From contig CAYOED010000003.1 in assembly GCA_964402925.1 (NCBI GenBank), positions 1 through 64,000 of the forward strand: 64,000 nt of DNA. The letters run 5' to 3'. This DNA is from Suilimivivens sp964402925 (GTDB taxonomy: Bacteria; Bacillota; Clostridia; Lachnospirales; Lachnospiraceae). Position numbers and translations under genes: made by a program. The notes under the pieces were generated by a model. The model saw only the letters and a list, made by a program, of their open reading frames with translations, searched no databases and had not been told where the DNA came from. Shown here one piece after another: positions 9,700 to 17,850 of the stretch (position 1 is the stretch's first letter; each line of letters starts with the position of its first letter).

Positions 9700-10266
9700 T
9701 TACTCTGCTGCAGGCGCCTCTTCTGCAGGTGCCTCCTGCGCAGGTGCTTCTTCAGCTGCTGCCGGTGCTTCGCATTCGCCTGCTCCGCCTTTTTCTGCCA
9801 GCTGGTTCATGACACGAGCGAAGTTTGTAATAGGAGACTGGATGCTTCCAAGTAACTTGGAAAGCAATTCTTCCCTTGAAGGAACCTTTGCGATTTCTGC
9901 AATTCCTGCCGCATCATATGCTGCACCTTCAACAATACCGCCCTTGACTTCCAGATTGGGTGCCTCTTTTGCAAATTTGCAGAGGACTCTTGCGGGAGCT
10001 GTTGCATCTGTTGTGGAGATTGCAATTGCGCTGGGGCCTTCCAGATAAGGTGTAAGGCTTTCGCAATCAGTTCCCTTAAATGCAAAATTCATCATTGTGT
10101 TCTTGTAAACCTTGTAAGTAATGCCTGCTTCACGAAGCTGCTTACGAAGATTAGTATCCTGTTCTACTGTAAGTCCACGATAATCAACAAGAACAACAGA
10201 CTGCGCATCTTTGATGCTGGCGGAAATCTCTTCAACGATAGGTTGTTTCAATTCAACTTTTGCCAC
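9700..10266 (-). CDS. rplJ: 50S ribosomal protein L10
   Basis: L10 anchors L7/L12 dimers to 23S rRNA to form the stalk base, and L10(L12)4 represses its own mRNA leader. The 188-residue protein starts with GTG at 10266 (MAKVELKQPIVEEISASIKD), preceded by AGGAGG. Its body is canonical. The last 30 residues are an Ala/Glu/Pro-rich low-complexity tail (EAPAQEAPAEEAPAAE), longer than in E. coli L10. Regulation is by the L10 leader and attenuator immediately upstream. Confidence 0.96.
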   Translation of the reverse strand: MAKVELKQPIVEEISASIKDAQSVVLVDYRGLTVEQDTNLRKQLREAGITYKVYKNTMMNFAFKGTDCESLTPYLEGPSAIAISTTDATAPARVLCKFAKEAPNLEVKGGIVEGAAYDAAGIAEIAKVPSREELLSKLLGSIQSPITNFARVMNQLAEKGGAGECEAPAAAEEAPAQEAPAEEAPAAE

Positions 10267-10289
10267 TTTCTTTACCTCCTGTTAGATTT

Positions 10290-10440
10290 TGGTGCCGATA
10301 GGAGTTAAAAATGCCCTTCCAAAGACGGAAGGGCAGAATCTGTCATACATAAACTCTTCTCCTCGGTAGGCGGTACGCTTACGCCCTCATCTGTACAAGA
10401 CATTTTAGGCACCTACTGTCTTCGGCATGGTCGAACGACC
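10290..10440 (-). promoter_or_regulatory. L10 (rplJ) ribosomal-protein leader with attenuator
   Basis: The transcribed leader of rplJ has the expected L10-leader pieces on the minus strand: AGTAGGTGCC, then CCGCCTACCGAGG. It then runs into an attenuator, a 9-bp hairpin (10312-10320 with 10327-10335, TGCCCTTCC/GGAAGGGCA) followed by five T. In this RNA family, binding of L10-L12 favours termination and so limits rplJL expression. Confidence 0.85.
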
Positions 10441-10446
10441 TTATTT

Positions 10447-10475
10447 AAAATATCACATGATATGGCTCATGTCAA
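10447..10475 (-). promoter_or_regulatory. sigma-A promoter of the rplJL unit
   Basis: TTGACA (10470-10475), a 17-base spacer and TATTTT (10447-10452) on the minus strand. It lies just past the stop of the capA-like gene and immediately before the L10 leader. Confidence 0.75.
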
Positions 10476-10485
10476 TAAAATCTTT

Positions 10486-11808
10486 TTAATTTTTGCTCAC
10501 AAATCCCTCTTCATCAATTTGCACATCCGGAGACAGCCCCCGCATATAGGCAAGTATTCTTTCTTTATCCGTTCCATATGCCAGATCTGTTCTGCAATCT
10601 GACTGAATTGCGGGGACAAACTGAAACGATTCAAGACCTTGTTGTCCTATCGTCACCTTTACCATCCCTGTATCCAACGTCTTTGAATTAAACCAGAAAT
10701 TTCCCATGCTGTAGATTACCGGGGTGTCTCCAAAATAAGTGATGCCCTGCAGGCAGTGAGGATGATCCCCTATAATCAGATCCGCCCCCGCTTCGGCAAT
10801 TTTCGGCGCCTGATCAAGCTGTGCCCAATCCTGCTCCGTCTGGTTTTCCGTTCCCCAGTGAATGTAAACGATAACAAAATCGCTTTTTTCTTTTGCATCA
10901 GCAACAATCTGATACAGCTTGTCTGGATTCAAACACCGAAATACCCCCGCGCTATTCTCCGTAGCGCCCTTCGTATCCGGATTATCCAGCCTTTCTATCT
11001 GTGTCGCCGCCACCACCGCAATCTTCATATCGTTCACAATGAAATAAAGCGGCGCTGATGCCTCCTCCAGATTCCTGCCCGCTCCCACTTGCGGTATTCC
11101 GGCATTCATCAGCGTATCTAAAGTGTCCAGAAGTCCCACTTCTCCAAAATCATAAATATGATTATTGGCAAGCACCGCCACATCCACTCCCATATCCTCA
11201 AGATAGGATACTGTATTCGTGTCTGCGCGGAAAGTAAAAGTCTTGTCTTCGGTAGGAGTCCCTCTATCCGTAAACGGGAACTCATTATTTGCCACCAGAA
11301 TATCCACATCCCTCATCTGTGCAAGCAACGCTTCTGATATTCCGTTTTCTATAGTTGCCCCCCGCCTTAACAGATTTGCCATGATTGCATACTCGTCATC
11401 CAGCAGGAAATCTCCCACAAATCCAAAAGTCACTGTGTCCTGCGAGTTACTCTCCCACACAAGAATGTTGTTCGCCTTCCTATATTCTTCATCCGAAAGT
11501 TCTTCCGCATAGCGGGCGACCGATTCGGTAATTTCCTCTTCCGGCTCCTGCGGTATCTCTTCAGGCACAGCATGGAAATTCACCTGCTCCATAATGCCGG
11601 GTTCATTTTCATCACCCGTCCCCGATGATATGAGAATTCTCGCAATCATCATTCCCGCAACGCCAATCAATAGCACTACACACAATGTAAGTAAAAAAGT
11701 GGCAGCCGGTCTGACTGTATGCCTTGCTCTGCCATTCCTTCTATTCATTTTCGAAATCTGCTTCTTTGATTTTCTTTTCATATTGATAGAATAACACATT
11801 TTGCCCAT
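10486..11808 (-). CDS. CapA-family metallophosphatase-like protein, membrane anchored
   Basis: This 440-residue protein has a basic N-terminus, one membrane segment (about residues 36-60), an acidic linker and a CapA/PGA_cap domain from about residue 125. Family motifs are present: FVGD (130-133), NNEF (174-177), ANNH (214-217), HWG (317-319) and GDHPH (347-351). CapA proteins are linked to poly-gamma-glutamate synthesis. No capB/capC neighbours are present, so this should be read only as a cell-surface CapA-like enzyme. It sits between rplA and rplJ, an unusual place. The start is unsure: ATGs at 11808, 11781 and 11748 all lack a good ribosome site. Confidence 0.85.
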   Translation of the reverse strand: MGKMCYSINMKRKSKKQISKMNRRNGRARHTVRPAATFLLTLCVVLLIGVAGMMIARILISSGTGDENEPGIMEQVNFHAVPEEIPQEPEEEITESVARYAEELSDEEYRKANNILVWESNSQDTVTFGFVGDFLLDDEYAIMANLLRRGATIENGISEALLAQMRDVDILVANNEFPFTDRGTPTEDKTFTFRADTNTVSYLEDMGVDVAVLANNHIYDFGEVGLLDTLDTLMNAGIPQVGAGRNLEEASAPLYFIVNDMKIAVVAATQIERLDNPDTKGATENSAGVFRCLNPDKLYQIVADAKEKSDFVIVYIHWGTENQTEQDWAQLDQAPKIAEAGADLIIGDHPHCLQGITYFGDTPVIYSMGNFWFNSKTLDTGMVKVTIGQQGLESFQFVPAIQSDCRTDLAYGTDKERILAYMRGLSPDVQIDEEGFVSKN

Positions 11809-11817
11809 GATGCAAAC

Positions 11818-11847
11818 AGAACCGTTCCTCCAAAGAGAAACGGTTCT
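11818..11847 (-). terminator. probable weak terminator after rplA
   Basis: A perfect 9-bp stem AGAACCGTT/AACGGTTCT (11818-11826 with 11839-11847) lies just past the rplA stop. The tail (GTTTGC) is short of T, so termination may be partial. The GGAGG seen before the capA-like gene lies in its loop. Confidence 0.5.
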
Positions 11848-11864
11848 ACTTTATCCAGTTCAGA

Positions 11865-12554
11865 TTAGAATTTTGCAACACTGACTTTCACGCCAGGCCC
11901 CATGGTAGAAGTAACTGTGATACTTCTCAGATACTGTCCTTTCAGTGCTGAAGGTTTCGCTTTCACGATTGCTTCCATCAGCGCACTAAAGTTCTCCTGA
12001 AGCTTTGCCTCATCAAAAGATGCTTTTCCAATCGGCACATGAATGATGTTAGATTTGTCAAGTCTGTACTCGATCTTACCAGCTTTGATATCATTGATTG
12101 CCTTTGTCACATCCATTGTAACTGTACCGGCCTTAGGGTTAGGCATTAATCCTTTAGGACCCAAAACCTTACCCAGACGTCCAACAACACCCATCATATC
12201 CGGTGTAGCAACAACAACGTCAAAGTCAAGCCATCCGTCATTCTGAATCTTTGGAATCAGCTCATCTCCGCCAACATAATCAGCTCCGGCAGCCTCAGCT
12301 TCATTCACCTTATCGCCCTTTGCAAATACCAGCACCTTGACTGTCTTACCTGTACCGTTAGGAAGTACTACGGCACCGCGGACCTGCTGTTCTGCATGAC
12401 GTCCGTCACAGCCTGTTCTGATATGCACTTCAATTGTTTCATCAAATTTTGCAACTGCTGTCTTTTTAACCAGTGTGATTGCCTCTGCAGGTTCATATGC
12501 CATTGCGCGGTCAATCTGTTTTGCAGCCTCTACATATTTCTTTCCACGTTTCAT
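11865..12554 (-). CDS. rplA: 50S ribosomal protein L1
   Basis: L1 binds 23S rRNA and controls the mobile L1 stalk for E-site tRNA release. The 229-residue length and the motifs GRLGKVLGPKGLMPNPKAGT and STMGPGVKVSV are canonical. ATG at 12554 follows AGGAGG. It lies directly downstream of rplK as in other bacteria. Confidence 0.97.
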   Translation of the reverse strand: MKRGKKYVEAAKQIDRAMAYEPAEAITLVKKTAVAKFDETIEVHIRTGCDGRHAEQQVRGAVVLPNGTGKTVKVLVFAKGDKVNEAEAAGADYVGGDELIPKIQNDGWLDFDVVVATPDMMGVVGRLGKVLGPKGLMPNPKAGTVTMDVTKAINDIKAGKIEYRLDKSNIIHVPIGKASFDEAKLQENFSALMEAIVKAKPSALKGQYLRSITVTSTMGPGVKVSVAKF

Positions 12555-12636
12555 TATTAATCCTCCTATGGTTCAATCGGCGTGGGCATCCCCAATCGCC
12601 TCCCACTCTACTATTTTATTGGTTCAAGCGACCTTA

Positions 12637-13062
12637 TTAGTCCTCTACTGTAATTCCCATACTTCTTGCCGTACCGGCAATCATGCTCATTGCAGCTTCT
12701 AAGCTTGCGGCATTTAAGTCAGGCATCTTCATCTCTGCGATTTCCTGAATCTTAGCCTTGGAAATGGTTGCAACCTTTGTCTTGTTAGGCACTGCAGAAC
12801 CAGATTTCAAGTTGCACGCTTTCTTAAGAAGTACTGCAGCAGGGGGAGTTTTCGTAACAAAACTGAAACTTCTGTCTGCATATACTGTGATGACAACAGG
12901 AATGATCAAATCACCCTTATCTGCCGTTCTTGCGTTGAACTGCTTTGTAAATTCAACGATGTTAACCCCATGCTGTCCAAGTGCAGGACCAACTGGGGGG
13001 GCTGGTGTAGCTTTACCAGCAGGGATCTGTAACTTAATGTATCCTTCTACTTTCTTTGCCAT
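12637..13062 (-). CDS. rplK: 50S ribosomal protein L11
   Basis: L11 forms the GTPase-associated centre with 23S rRNA. The 141-residue protein has the Pro-rich N-terminus (APPVGPALGQHGVNI) and the C-terminal RNA-binding domain ending in IAGTARSMGITVED. ATG at 13062 is preceded by AGGAGG. A leader of about 210 bp with small hairpins separates it from nusG. Confidence 0.97.
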   Translation of the reverse strand: MAKKVEGYIKLQIPAGKATPAPPVGPALGQHGVNIVEFTKQFNARTADKGDLIIPVVITVYADRSFSFVTKTPPAAVLLKKACNLKSGSAVPNKTKVATISKAKIQEIAEMKMPDLNAASLEAAMSMIAGTARSMGITVED

Positions 13063-13272
13063 TGTGGCACCTCCTATTATAATGCAAATACCCTTGCATC
13101 GTGGTATGGCGCAGAGTCATCTCTGCTCCCACAGCCTGCATTTTACATGCAGACTAATTATAAAGTTGTTCGTAACCGTTCAGTACCTTCACAGTTACAG
13201 TTGCTCTATATTTATGCCGACTTAAGTCTGCAATAAATATCCTGCTAATCCATGTCAAATGCGCTTGCCCAT
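13063..13272 (-). promoter_or_regulatory. nusG-rplK spacer: possible promoter and structured rplK leader
   Basis: On the minus strand a TTGACA (13253-13258) with a 17-base spacer and TATTGC (13230-13235) starts the spacer. Three short hairpins follow before the rplK ribosome site, including GCAGAG-ATGA-CTCTGC. The arrangement suggests a separate rplKA start with a leader that could carry L1 autoregulation. That role is inferred. Confidence 0.5.
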
Positions 13273-13791
13273 TTATGACATTTTTCTTACCTCTGCAAAA
13301 CTGATTTCCACAGGCGTTTCTCTGCCGAACAGTTCCACATTGATGGTCGCAGTCTGCTTGCCGAAGTCCATCCTCTGTACCACGCCGACGGTATCCTTCC
13401 ACACACCGGCAACAACAGCAATGGTATCTCCTTCTGCAAAATCCACGGAAATATTCTCTGTTTTAATTCCAAGAGGCTTCATCTCCGCTTCCGTCAACGG
13501 AACCGGCTTGCTTCCGGGTCCTACAAATCCCGTCACGCCTCTGGTATTTCTGACAACATACCATGTGTCATCATTCATAACCATATTGATCAAAACATAT
13601 CCTGGGAACATTTTCTTCTGGACTGTCTTTCTTGCGCCGTTCTTTAATTCTACTACATCCTGTAAGGGCACACGAACCTCCAGAATCTCATCTTCCAGAT
13701 GTCTGTTCTCGATTGTTTTTTCTATATTGGCTTTTACTTTATTTTCATACCCGGAATAGGTATGGACTACATACCAGTTCGCCTCTGCCAT
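13273..13791 (-). CDS. nusG: transcription elongation/termination factor NusG
   Basis: NusG binds RNA polymerase across the cleft and modulates pausing and Rho or ribosome coupling. The 172-residue protein has an NGN domain (residues 1-110, NWYVVHTYSGYENKV, MFPGYVLINM) and a C-terminal KOW domain (from about 118, FAEGDTIAVVAGVWKDTVG). ATG at 13791 follows secE by 15 bp. Confidence 0.97.
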   Translation of the reverse strand: MAEANWYVVHTYSGYENKVKANIEKTIENRHLEDEILEVRVPLQDVVELKNGARKTVQKKMFPGYVLINMVMNDDTWYVVRNTRGVTGFVGPGSKPVPLTEAEMKPLGIKTENISVDFAEGDTIAVVAGVWKDTVGVVQRMDFGKQTATINVELFGRETPVEISFAEVRKMS

Positions 13792-13806
13792 ACAATCACC
13801 CTCACT

Positions 13807-14040
13807 CTACAGACTTGACAGGAATCCTACACCAAATATCATTAAGGAATCCAATATCGCAATCACAATTCCTAATACAACCGAAATACAACCAACCGCA
13901 ATAGACTGTTTCAGAAGTGAGTCTTTGTCCGGCCATGAAATCTTCTTAAACTCAGCCTTAACTCCTTTGAAAAAGCCTGTCCCTTTGGACGTCTTATTCG
14001 CTGTTTTATCTGCCTTTCCATTTTTAGCGGAATCTGCCAT
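13807..14040 (-). CDS. secE: preprotein translocase subunit SecE
   Basis: This is a small (77-residue) single-span SecE of the Gram-positive type. It has a polar N-terminus, the amphipathic motif FFKGVKAEFKKISWP (about 23-37) and one membrane helix (about 46-72). It clamps SecY in the SecYEG channel. The order rpmG-secE-nusG is the standard one. Confidence 0.95.
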   Translation of the reverse strand: MADSAKNGKADKTANKTSKGTGFFKGVKAEFKKISWPDKDSLLKQSIAVGCISVVLGIVIAILDSLMIFGVGFLSSL

Positions 14041-14067
14041 CTTTAACTCCTTTCAGACTTCTGCAAA

Positions 14068-14217
14068 CTATTTTGTTTCTTTGTGCAATGTATGCGTCTT
14101 GCAGAATCTACAATACTTCTTGGTCTCCATCCTGTCCGGATGTGTCTTCTTATCTTTAGTGGTATTGTAGTTACGCTGCTTGCATTCTGTACATGCTAAT
14201 GTAATTCTCGTACGCAT
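14068..14217 (-). CDS. rpmG: 50S ribosomal protein L33
   Basis: This 49-codon gene has ATG at 14217 and TAG at 14068-14070. The protein begins MRTRITLACTECKQRNYNTT and carries two CxxC pairs (C9/C12 and C36/C39), so it is the zinc-binding form of L33. GGAGG lies eight bases before the start. It is the first gene of the operon, downstream of a strong promoter. Confidence 0.96.
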   Translation of the reverse strand: MRTRITLACTECKQRNYNTTKDKKTHPDRMETKKYCRFCKTHTLHKETK

Positions 14218-14286
14218 GATAGTTCCTCCAATCTTTTACCGGATTTTTTGCATAAAAAAAAGACCTAAATCTAATCTCGTTTGATT

Positions 14287-14315
14287 ACTATAACATATCC
14301 TTCCCTTTCAGTCAA
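14287..14315 (-). promoter_or_regulatory. sigma-A promoter of rpmG-secE-nusG
   Basis: TTGACT (14310-14315), a 17-base spacer and TATAGT (14287-14292) on the minus strand, about 70 bp before rpmG. The rest of the divergent spacer to 14522 is AT-rich and holds the hairpin described next. Confidence 0.8.
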
Positions 14316-14469
14316 CTGCAATTTGCTACTTTTCTTGAAAATAGCTATTGTATTCCATACTTTCTCATGGTAAAATCACTTTATAAAAGTAGGTTTTTAT
14401 GCCCTAATGCAGAAAGTTTCTTATTTGCAACGCATATATTATTATATATAATAAATGATAGAAGCTTTC

Positions 14470-14494
14470 CCGTCAAATGGTGTTGACGGTTTTT
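14470..14494 (+). terminator. terminator-like hairpin ahead of the FliD-like gene
   Basis: CCGTCAA (14470-14476) pairs with TTGACGG (14483-14489), followed by five T on the plus strand. It lies about 30 bp before a start codon on the same strand with no gene between. It could be an attenuator in that gene's leader, or block antisense or incoming transcription. Confidence 0.55.
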
Positions 14495-14522
14495 AATTCA
14501 CGGAAGAAAGGAGGGGCAGTCT

Positions 14523-15830
14523 ATGACATACGGCACATCGCTGCATGCAGTTTACAATCATTATCTGACTACTTATGCGCCCAAAGCGACTACTCAATAT
14601 GATACCCACAAAAAGAGTGAACTGCGCAACATCTATCATTCCATAGTAAAACTGAACAAAGAATCCCCCCTTTACATCCTTGATTCCAGCAATGAATCAC
14701 GAGCATTTGCAGTAGGTTTAAAAGAAAACGCCAGGGCGCTCCGCAATACAATTGCATCTCTGGGCGGATTGGATGAAACAGAAATGCTGGGTAAAAAGGC
14801 CGCCTATTCCAGCAACCCGGATATCGCCACCGCATCCTACATAGGAGAAAACAGCGCTGGCAGTGCGGCTCCATCCTTTAATATAGAAGTTACAGCCTTA
14901 GCCTCCAGTCAACTTAACCTGGGTGCCTTTCTCCCTTCCAGTGAAAAGGCTGATCTTGCGCCAGGTTCTTATTCATTCGACATCAACATCAATGACCTTA
15001 GTTATGAGTTTCAATACAATATCCGCGGAGGAGAAAGCAACCGTGACCTGCAGGAACGCCTTGCCCGGCTGATTTCCAATGCGGAAATAGGCGTAAATGC
15101 CGATGTTTTTGAGGACGATAAAGGCCGCTCATCCCTTCGTCTTACTTCCACAGCCAGCGGACTGAAAGACGGCAAAGATTATATATTCCGTATATCTGAC
15201 GAAAACACCAGCAAGCTTTCTGGTACAGTAGATTATCTTGGTCTTGACTTTATATCAAGACAGCCTTCCAATGCCAGATTCCTTCTGGATGGCGAACCGC
15301 GCACCGCTTCTTCTAATCGCTTCACAATTGATAAAATATTTGATGTCACATTAAACGGCATCAGCAGCGCGGAGGGTGAAACAGCAGAAATCGGTTTAAA
15401 AACAGACTTAGATTCCCTTACAGAAAATGTCAGCAATTTGGTGTATGGCTACAATTCCTTTGTGAAAGCTGCTGCCGAATACCTCGATTCACACCCGCGA
15501 AGCGGGAAACTCATAAATGAAATGTCCCATATATCCCGGCATTATCAGGCAGACCTGGAAGAAATCGGCTTTTCCTTTGAGAAAAATGGGCAGCTTGCAG
15601 TAAATGGCGATACCTTTAAGATTTCCATCTTAAACGACGAGAACAGAACCCGGTTCTCCACTATCCGGGATTTTACCAATTCCATCTTAAGGAAAACCAA
15701 TCAGGTTTCCTTGAACCCCATGGAATACGTGGACAAAAGGCTGGTTGCATACAAAAATCCCGGTCACAATTTTGCCACCCCATATATGACCAGTAATTAC
15801 AGCGGCATGCTCTTTAATAGTTATTGCTAA
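14523..15830 (+). CDS. FliD-like flagellar hook-associated-2 family protein
   Basis: This 435-residue protein resembles FliD in its central part: a VEVTALASSQLNLG-type segment (about residues 122-135), a beta region YSFDININDLSYEFQYNIRGG (about 149-168), then NRDLQERLARLISNAEIGVNA. The C-terminal part (TENVSNLVYGYNSFVKAA) also looks FliD-like. It lacks the FliD N-terminal motif (GMMSGLDTESIIQQ) found in the true fliD at 35129-37162. It is probably an accessory filament-cap or surface protein of unknown role. Start ATG at 14523 has GGAGG. It stands alone on the plus strand. Confidence 0.65.
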   Translation: MTYGTSLHAVYNHYLTTYAPKATTQYDTHKKSELRNIYHSIVKLNKESPLYILDSSNESRAFAVGLKENARALRNTIASLGGLDETEMLGKKAAYSSNPDIATASYIGENSAGSAAPSFNIEVTALASSQLNLGAFLPSSEKADLAPGSYSFDININDLSYEFQYNIRGGESNRDLQERLARLISNAEIGVNADVFEDDKGRSSLRLTSTASGLKDGKDYIFRISDENTSKLSGTVDYLGLDFISRQPSNARFLLDGEPRTASSNRFTIDKIFDVTLNGISSAEGETAEIGLKTDLDSLTENVSNLVYGYNSFVKAAAEYLDSHPRSGKLINEMSHISRHYQADLEEIGFSFEKNGQLAVNGDTFKISILNDENRTRFSTIRDFTNSILRKTNQVSLNPMEYVDKRLVAYKNPGHNFATPYMTSNYSGMLFNSYC

Positions 15831-15848
15831 TCAGCTTGTTGTAATTTA

Positions 15849-15883
15849 AAAGGAGTGATTCATTTCAAATGAATCACTCCTTT
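15849..15883. terminator. bidirectional terminator between the FliD-like gene and glf
   Basis: A perfect 15-bp stem (15849-15863 with 15869-15883) with a 5-base loop and A/T runs on both sides lies between two convergent genes. It overlaps the end of glf. Confidence 0.88.
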
Positions 15884-17016
15884 ATCAACTCTTTCTTTAC
15901 CATCTCAAGCGCTGCTTCGATTACTTTGTCCATATCATAATAGCGATATTGTCCCAATCTTCCTCCGAACAATACATTCTCTTCCTTCTGTGCCAGCTTC
16001 TGATACTCCGCAAAAAGTCCATTATTCCGCTCATCATTCACCGGATAATAAGGCTCATCTCCCGGCATCCACTCCGCTGGATATTCTCTTGTAATGACAG
16101 TCCCTTCTCCCTTGCCAAACTCAAAATGCTTGTGCTCAATAATTCTTGTATAAGGGACCTCTCTTTCCGTATAATTAATCACAGCATTGCCTTGATAGTT
16201 TTCGACATCGGGCATATCCTCCTTTTCAAACCGTAAGGAACGATACTCCAGATTGCCCAGACAAAAGTCAAAATATTCATCTATCATGCCCGTGTACAGC
16301 ACCTTATCATAAGAGATGACGCTTTCTCCCCGCGCAGAAGCTTCTTTCTGGCATCTGTCAAAATCGCGATAATCCGTATTCAGCCTGACTTCTATTCCAT
16401 CAAGCAGCCTTTCAATGATTGCCGTATACCCGCCCACAGGTATTCCCTGATATCTGTCTGTAAAATAATTGTTATCATAGGTAAATCGAAGCGGGACTCT
16501 CTTAATAATAAATGCCGGGAGTTCTCTACATTCCCGTCCCCACTGCTTTTCTGTATATCCCTTGATCAGCTTTTCATATACATCACATCCGGCTAAAGAC
16601 AGCGCCTGTTCTTCCAAATTCTGCGGTTCACCTATCGATAACTGCTCAATCTGCTTTCTGATAATCGCTTTCGCTTCCTCCGGCGTTTTAATTCCCCAAA
16701 GCTTGCTGAATGTGTTCATATTAAAAGGCAGATTGTATATTTCATCTTTATATACAGCCATAGGTGAATTTACAAAATGATTGAACTTGGCCAGTTCATT
16801 CATATAGTCCCATATCTCACGATTTGAGGTATGAAAAATATGCGCCCCATATTCATGAATATGAATTCCGCGTTTTAAACTGGTATAAATATTTCCTGCA
16901 ATATGATTTCTCTTGTCAATCACAATGCAGGACTTTCCGCCTTTTTTCATTTCATGTGAAAAAACCGAGCCAAAAAGCCCGGCCCCCACAACCAGATAAT
17001 CAAAGTGCCTATCCAT
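15874..17016 (-). CDS. glf: UDP-galactopyranose mutase
   Basis: Glf interconverts UDP-galactopyranose and UDP-galactofuranose, the donor for galactofuranose-containing surface glycans. The 380-residue length is typical. The FAD-binding motif VVGAGLFGSVFSHEMKK opens the protein, followed by VIDKRNHIAGN and EYGAHIFHT. The substrate-loop region GYTEKQWG and RVPLRFTYDNNYFTDRYQGIP are intact. It starts at 17016, five bases after the stop of the upstream HTH gene. A galactofuranose glycan in this cell is therefore likely. Confidence 0.95.
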   Translation of the reverse strand: MDRHFDYLVVGAGLFGSVFSHEMKKGGKSCIVIDKRNHIAGNIYTSLKRGIHIHEYGAHIFHTSNREIWDYMNELAKFNHFVNSPMAVYKDEIYNLPFNMNTFSKLWGIKTPEEAKAIIRKQIEQLSIGEPQNLEEQALSLAGCDVYEKLIKGYTEKQWGRECRELPAFIIKRVPLRFTYDNNYFTDRYQGIPVGGYTAIIERLLDGIEVRLNTDYRDFDRCQKEASARGESVISYDKVLYTGMIDEYFDFCLGNLEYRSLRFEKEDMPDVENYQGNAVINYTEREVPYTRIIEHKHFEFGKGEGTVITREYPAEWMPGDEPYYPVNDERNNGLFAEYQKLAQKEENVLFGGRLGQYRYYDMDKVIEAALEMVKKELIKE

Positions 17017-17021
17017 GCAGA

Positions 17022-17357
17022 TTACTGCTCCCTATATTTCTCAAGCTGAACATAATCTTCCATCATCTCAAGAATTCTCTTACGGCCTTTCTTGTTCAGC
17101 TGGATATAATACTGCATAACTCTGTTTTCCAAAATCTTTTCGCCAAGCACTTCTCCTTTTTCGAGAGACGAAAAATCCACAGGGTTCAGACTTAATCTAT
17201 CGCACATACGAATCACCGTACCGTATGCCATTCCTTCAATCCCCCTATCCAGCGCTGTTACCAGCGTGCTATAGGGAATTTCCATATCAATAGCAAACTG
17301 TCTCACACTTTTATACTGTTTAAGTATCTCCTGTTTCAAAATTTCTGCTTTTGTCAT
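17022..17357 (-). CDS. HTH (Xre/Cro-like) regulator, 111 residues
   Basis: This small DNA-binding protein has an N-terminal Cro/CI-type helix-turn-helix (about residues 15-62, KSVRQFAIDMEIPYSTLVTA and GTVIRMCDRLSLNPVDF). A charged C-terminal helix follows. ATG at 17357 follows GGAGG. It is the first gene of a short unit with glf, so it may regulate glf or itself; this is inference. Confidence 0.7.
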   Translation of the reverse strand: MTKAEILKQEILKQYKSVRQFAIDMEIPYSTLVTALDRGIEGMAYGTVIRMCDRLSLNPVDFSSLEKGEVLGEKILENRVMQYYIQLNKKGRKRILEMMEDYVQLEKYREQ

Positions 17358-17409
17358 TGCAAAACCTCCTTACTACGGCATCTTGCGCCACTATATTTCA
17401 TATACGGTA

Positions 17410-17438
17410 AGTATAGCACACCCTTAAAAACTAGTCAC
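17410..17438 (-). promoter_or_regulatory. probable promoter of the HTH-glf unit
   Basis: GTGACT (17433-17438), a 17-base spacer and TATACT (17410-17415) on the minus strand. A GTACT-AA-AGTAC inverted repeat at 17468-17479 lies about 30 bp upstream and may be an operator. Confidence 0.55.
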
Positions 17439-17508
17439 TTAAAAAAATATAAACTTTGTATTAACATGTACTAAAGTACTAATTTTCATATATCAATTAA
17501 AGTTCTTT

Positions 17509-17751
17509 TTACACGTCCAGATGACCCATGCCATCAAATTCCGGCGCATTAAAGAAATCCCTCAAACTGATGCCAAATCCGTCACATAACTTTCCTATCG
17601 TCAACACTCCCGGATTTACCGTAGACTTGTCCACGATATGCATCAATGTCGTCATCGGCACAGCAGATGCATACGATAGCGCGTAATACGTCATCCTCTT
17701 TTCCTTGCATAAATTGTTGATTCTTTCCACTAACATGTCTTGTGCTTTCAT
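17509..17751 (-). CDS. HTH (Xre family) regulator, 80 residues
   Basis: The protein is almost entirely one Cro/CI-type helix-turn-helix: VERINNLCKEKRMTYYALSY, then VPMTTLMHIVDKSTVNPGVL and IGKLCDGFGISLRDFFN. The open frame begins at 17766, but the ATG at 17751 has GGAGG seven bases upstream and is preferred. The target is unknown. A perfect 14-bp palindrome at 17805-17818 upstream could be its own operator. Confidence 0.75.
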   Translation of the reverse strand: MKAQDMLVERINNLCKEKRMTYYALSYASAVPMTTLMHIVDKSTVNPGVLTIGKLCDGFGISLRDFFNAPEFDGMGHLDV

Positions 17752-17804
17752 CTTTTGTCCTCCCAAATATGGTATTATTATACCTTATTATACATCCCTA
17801 TTGG

Positions 17805-17818
17805 TTCCATATATGGAA
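17805..17818. promoter_or_regulatory. 14-bp perfect palindrome, possible operator
   Basis: TTCCATATATGGAA lies about 55 bp before the small Xre-family gene. A second shorter inverted repeat (GGTAT-TATT-ATACC) and two TATAAT-like hexamers lie between it and the start codon. Confidence 0.4.
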
Positions 17819-17850
17819 GTAACAGTAAAAAAATGAAAAACGGAGATTTT

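Noticed and set aside
9287..10048. A 253-codon plus-strand open frame over rplL and rplJ
   Set aside because: It is antisense to two certain ribosomal genes; Ala-rich codons on the minus strand leave the opposite frame open. No ribosome site or homology.
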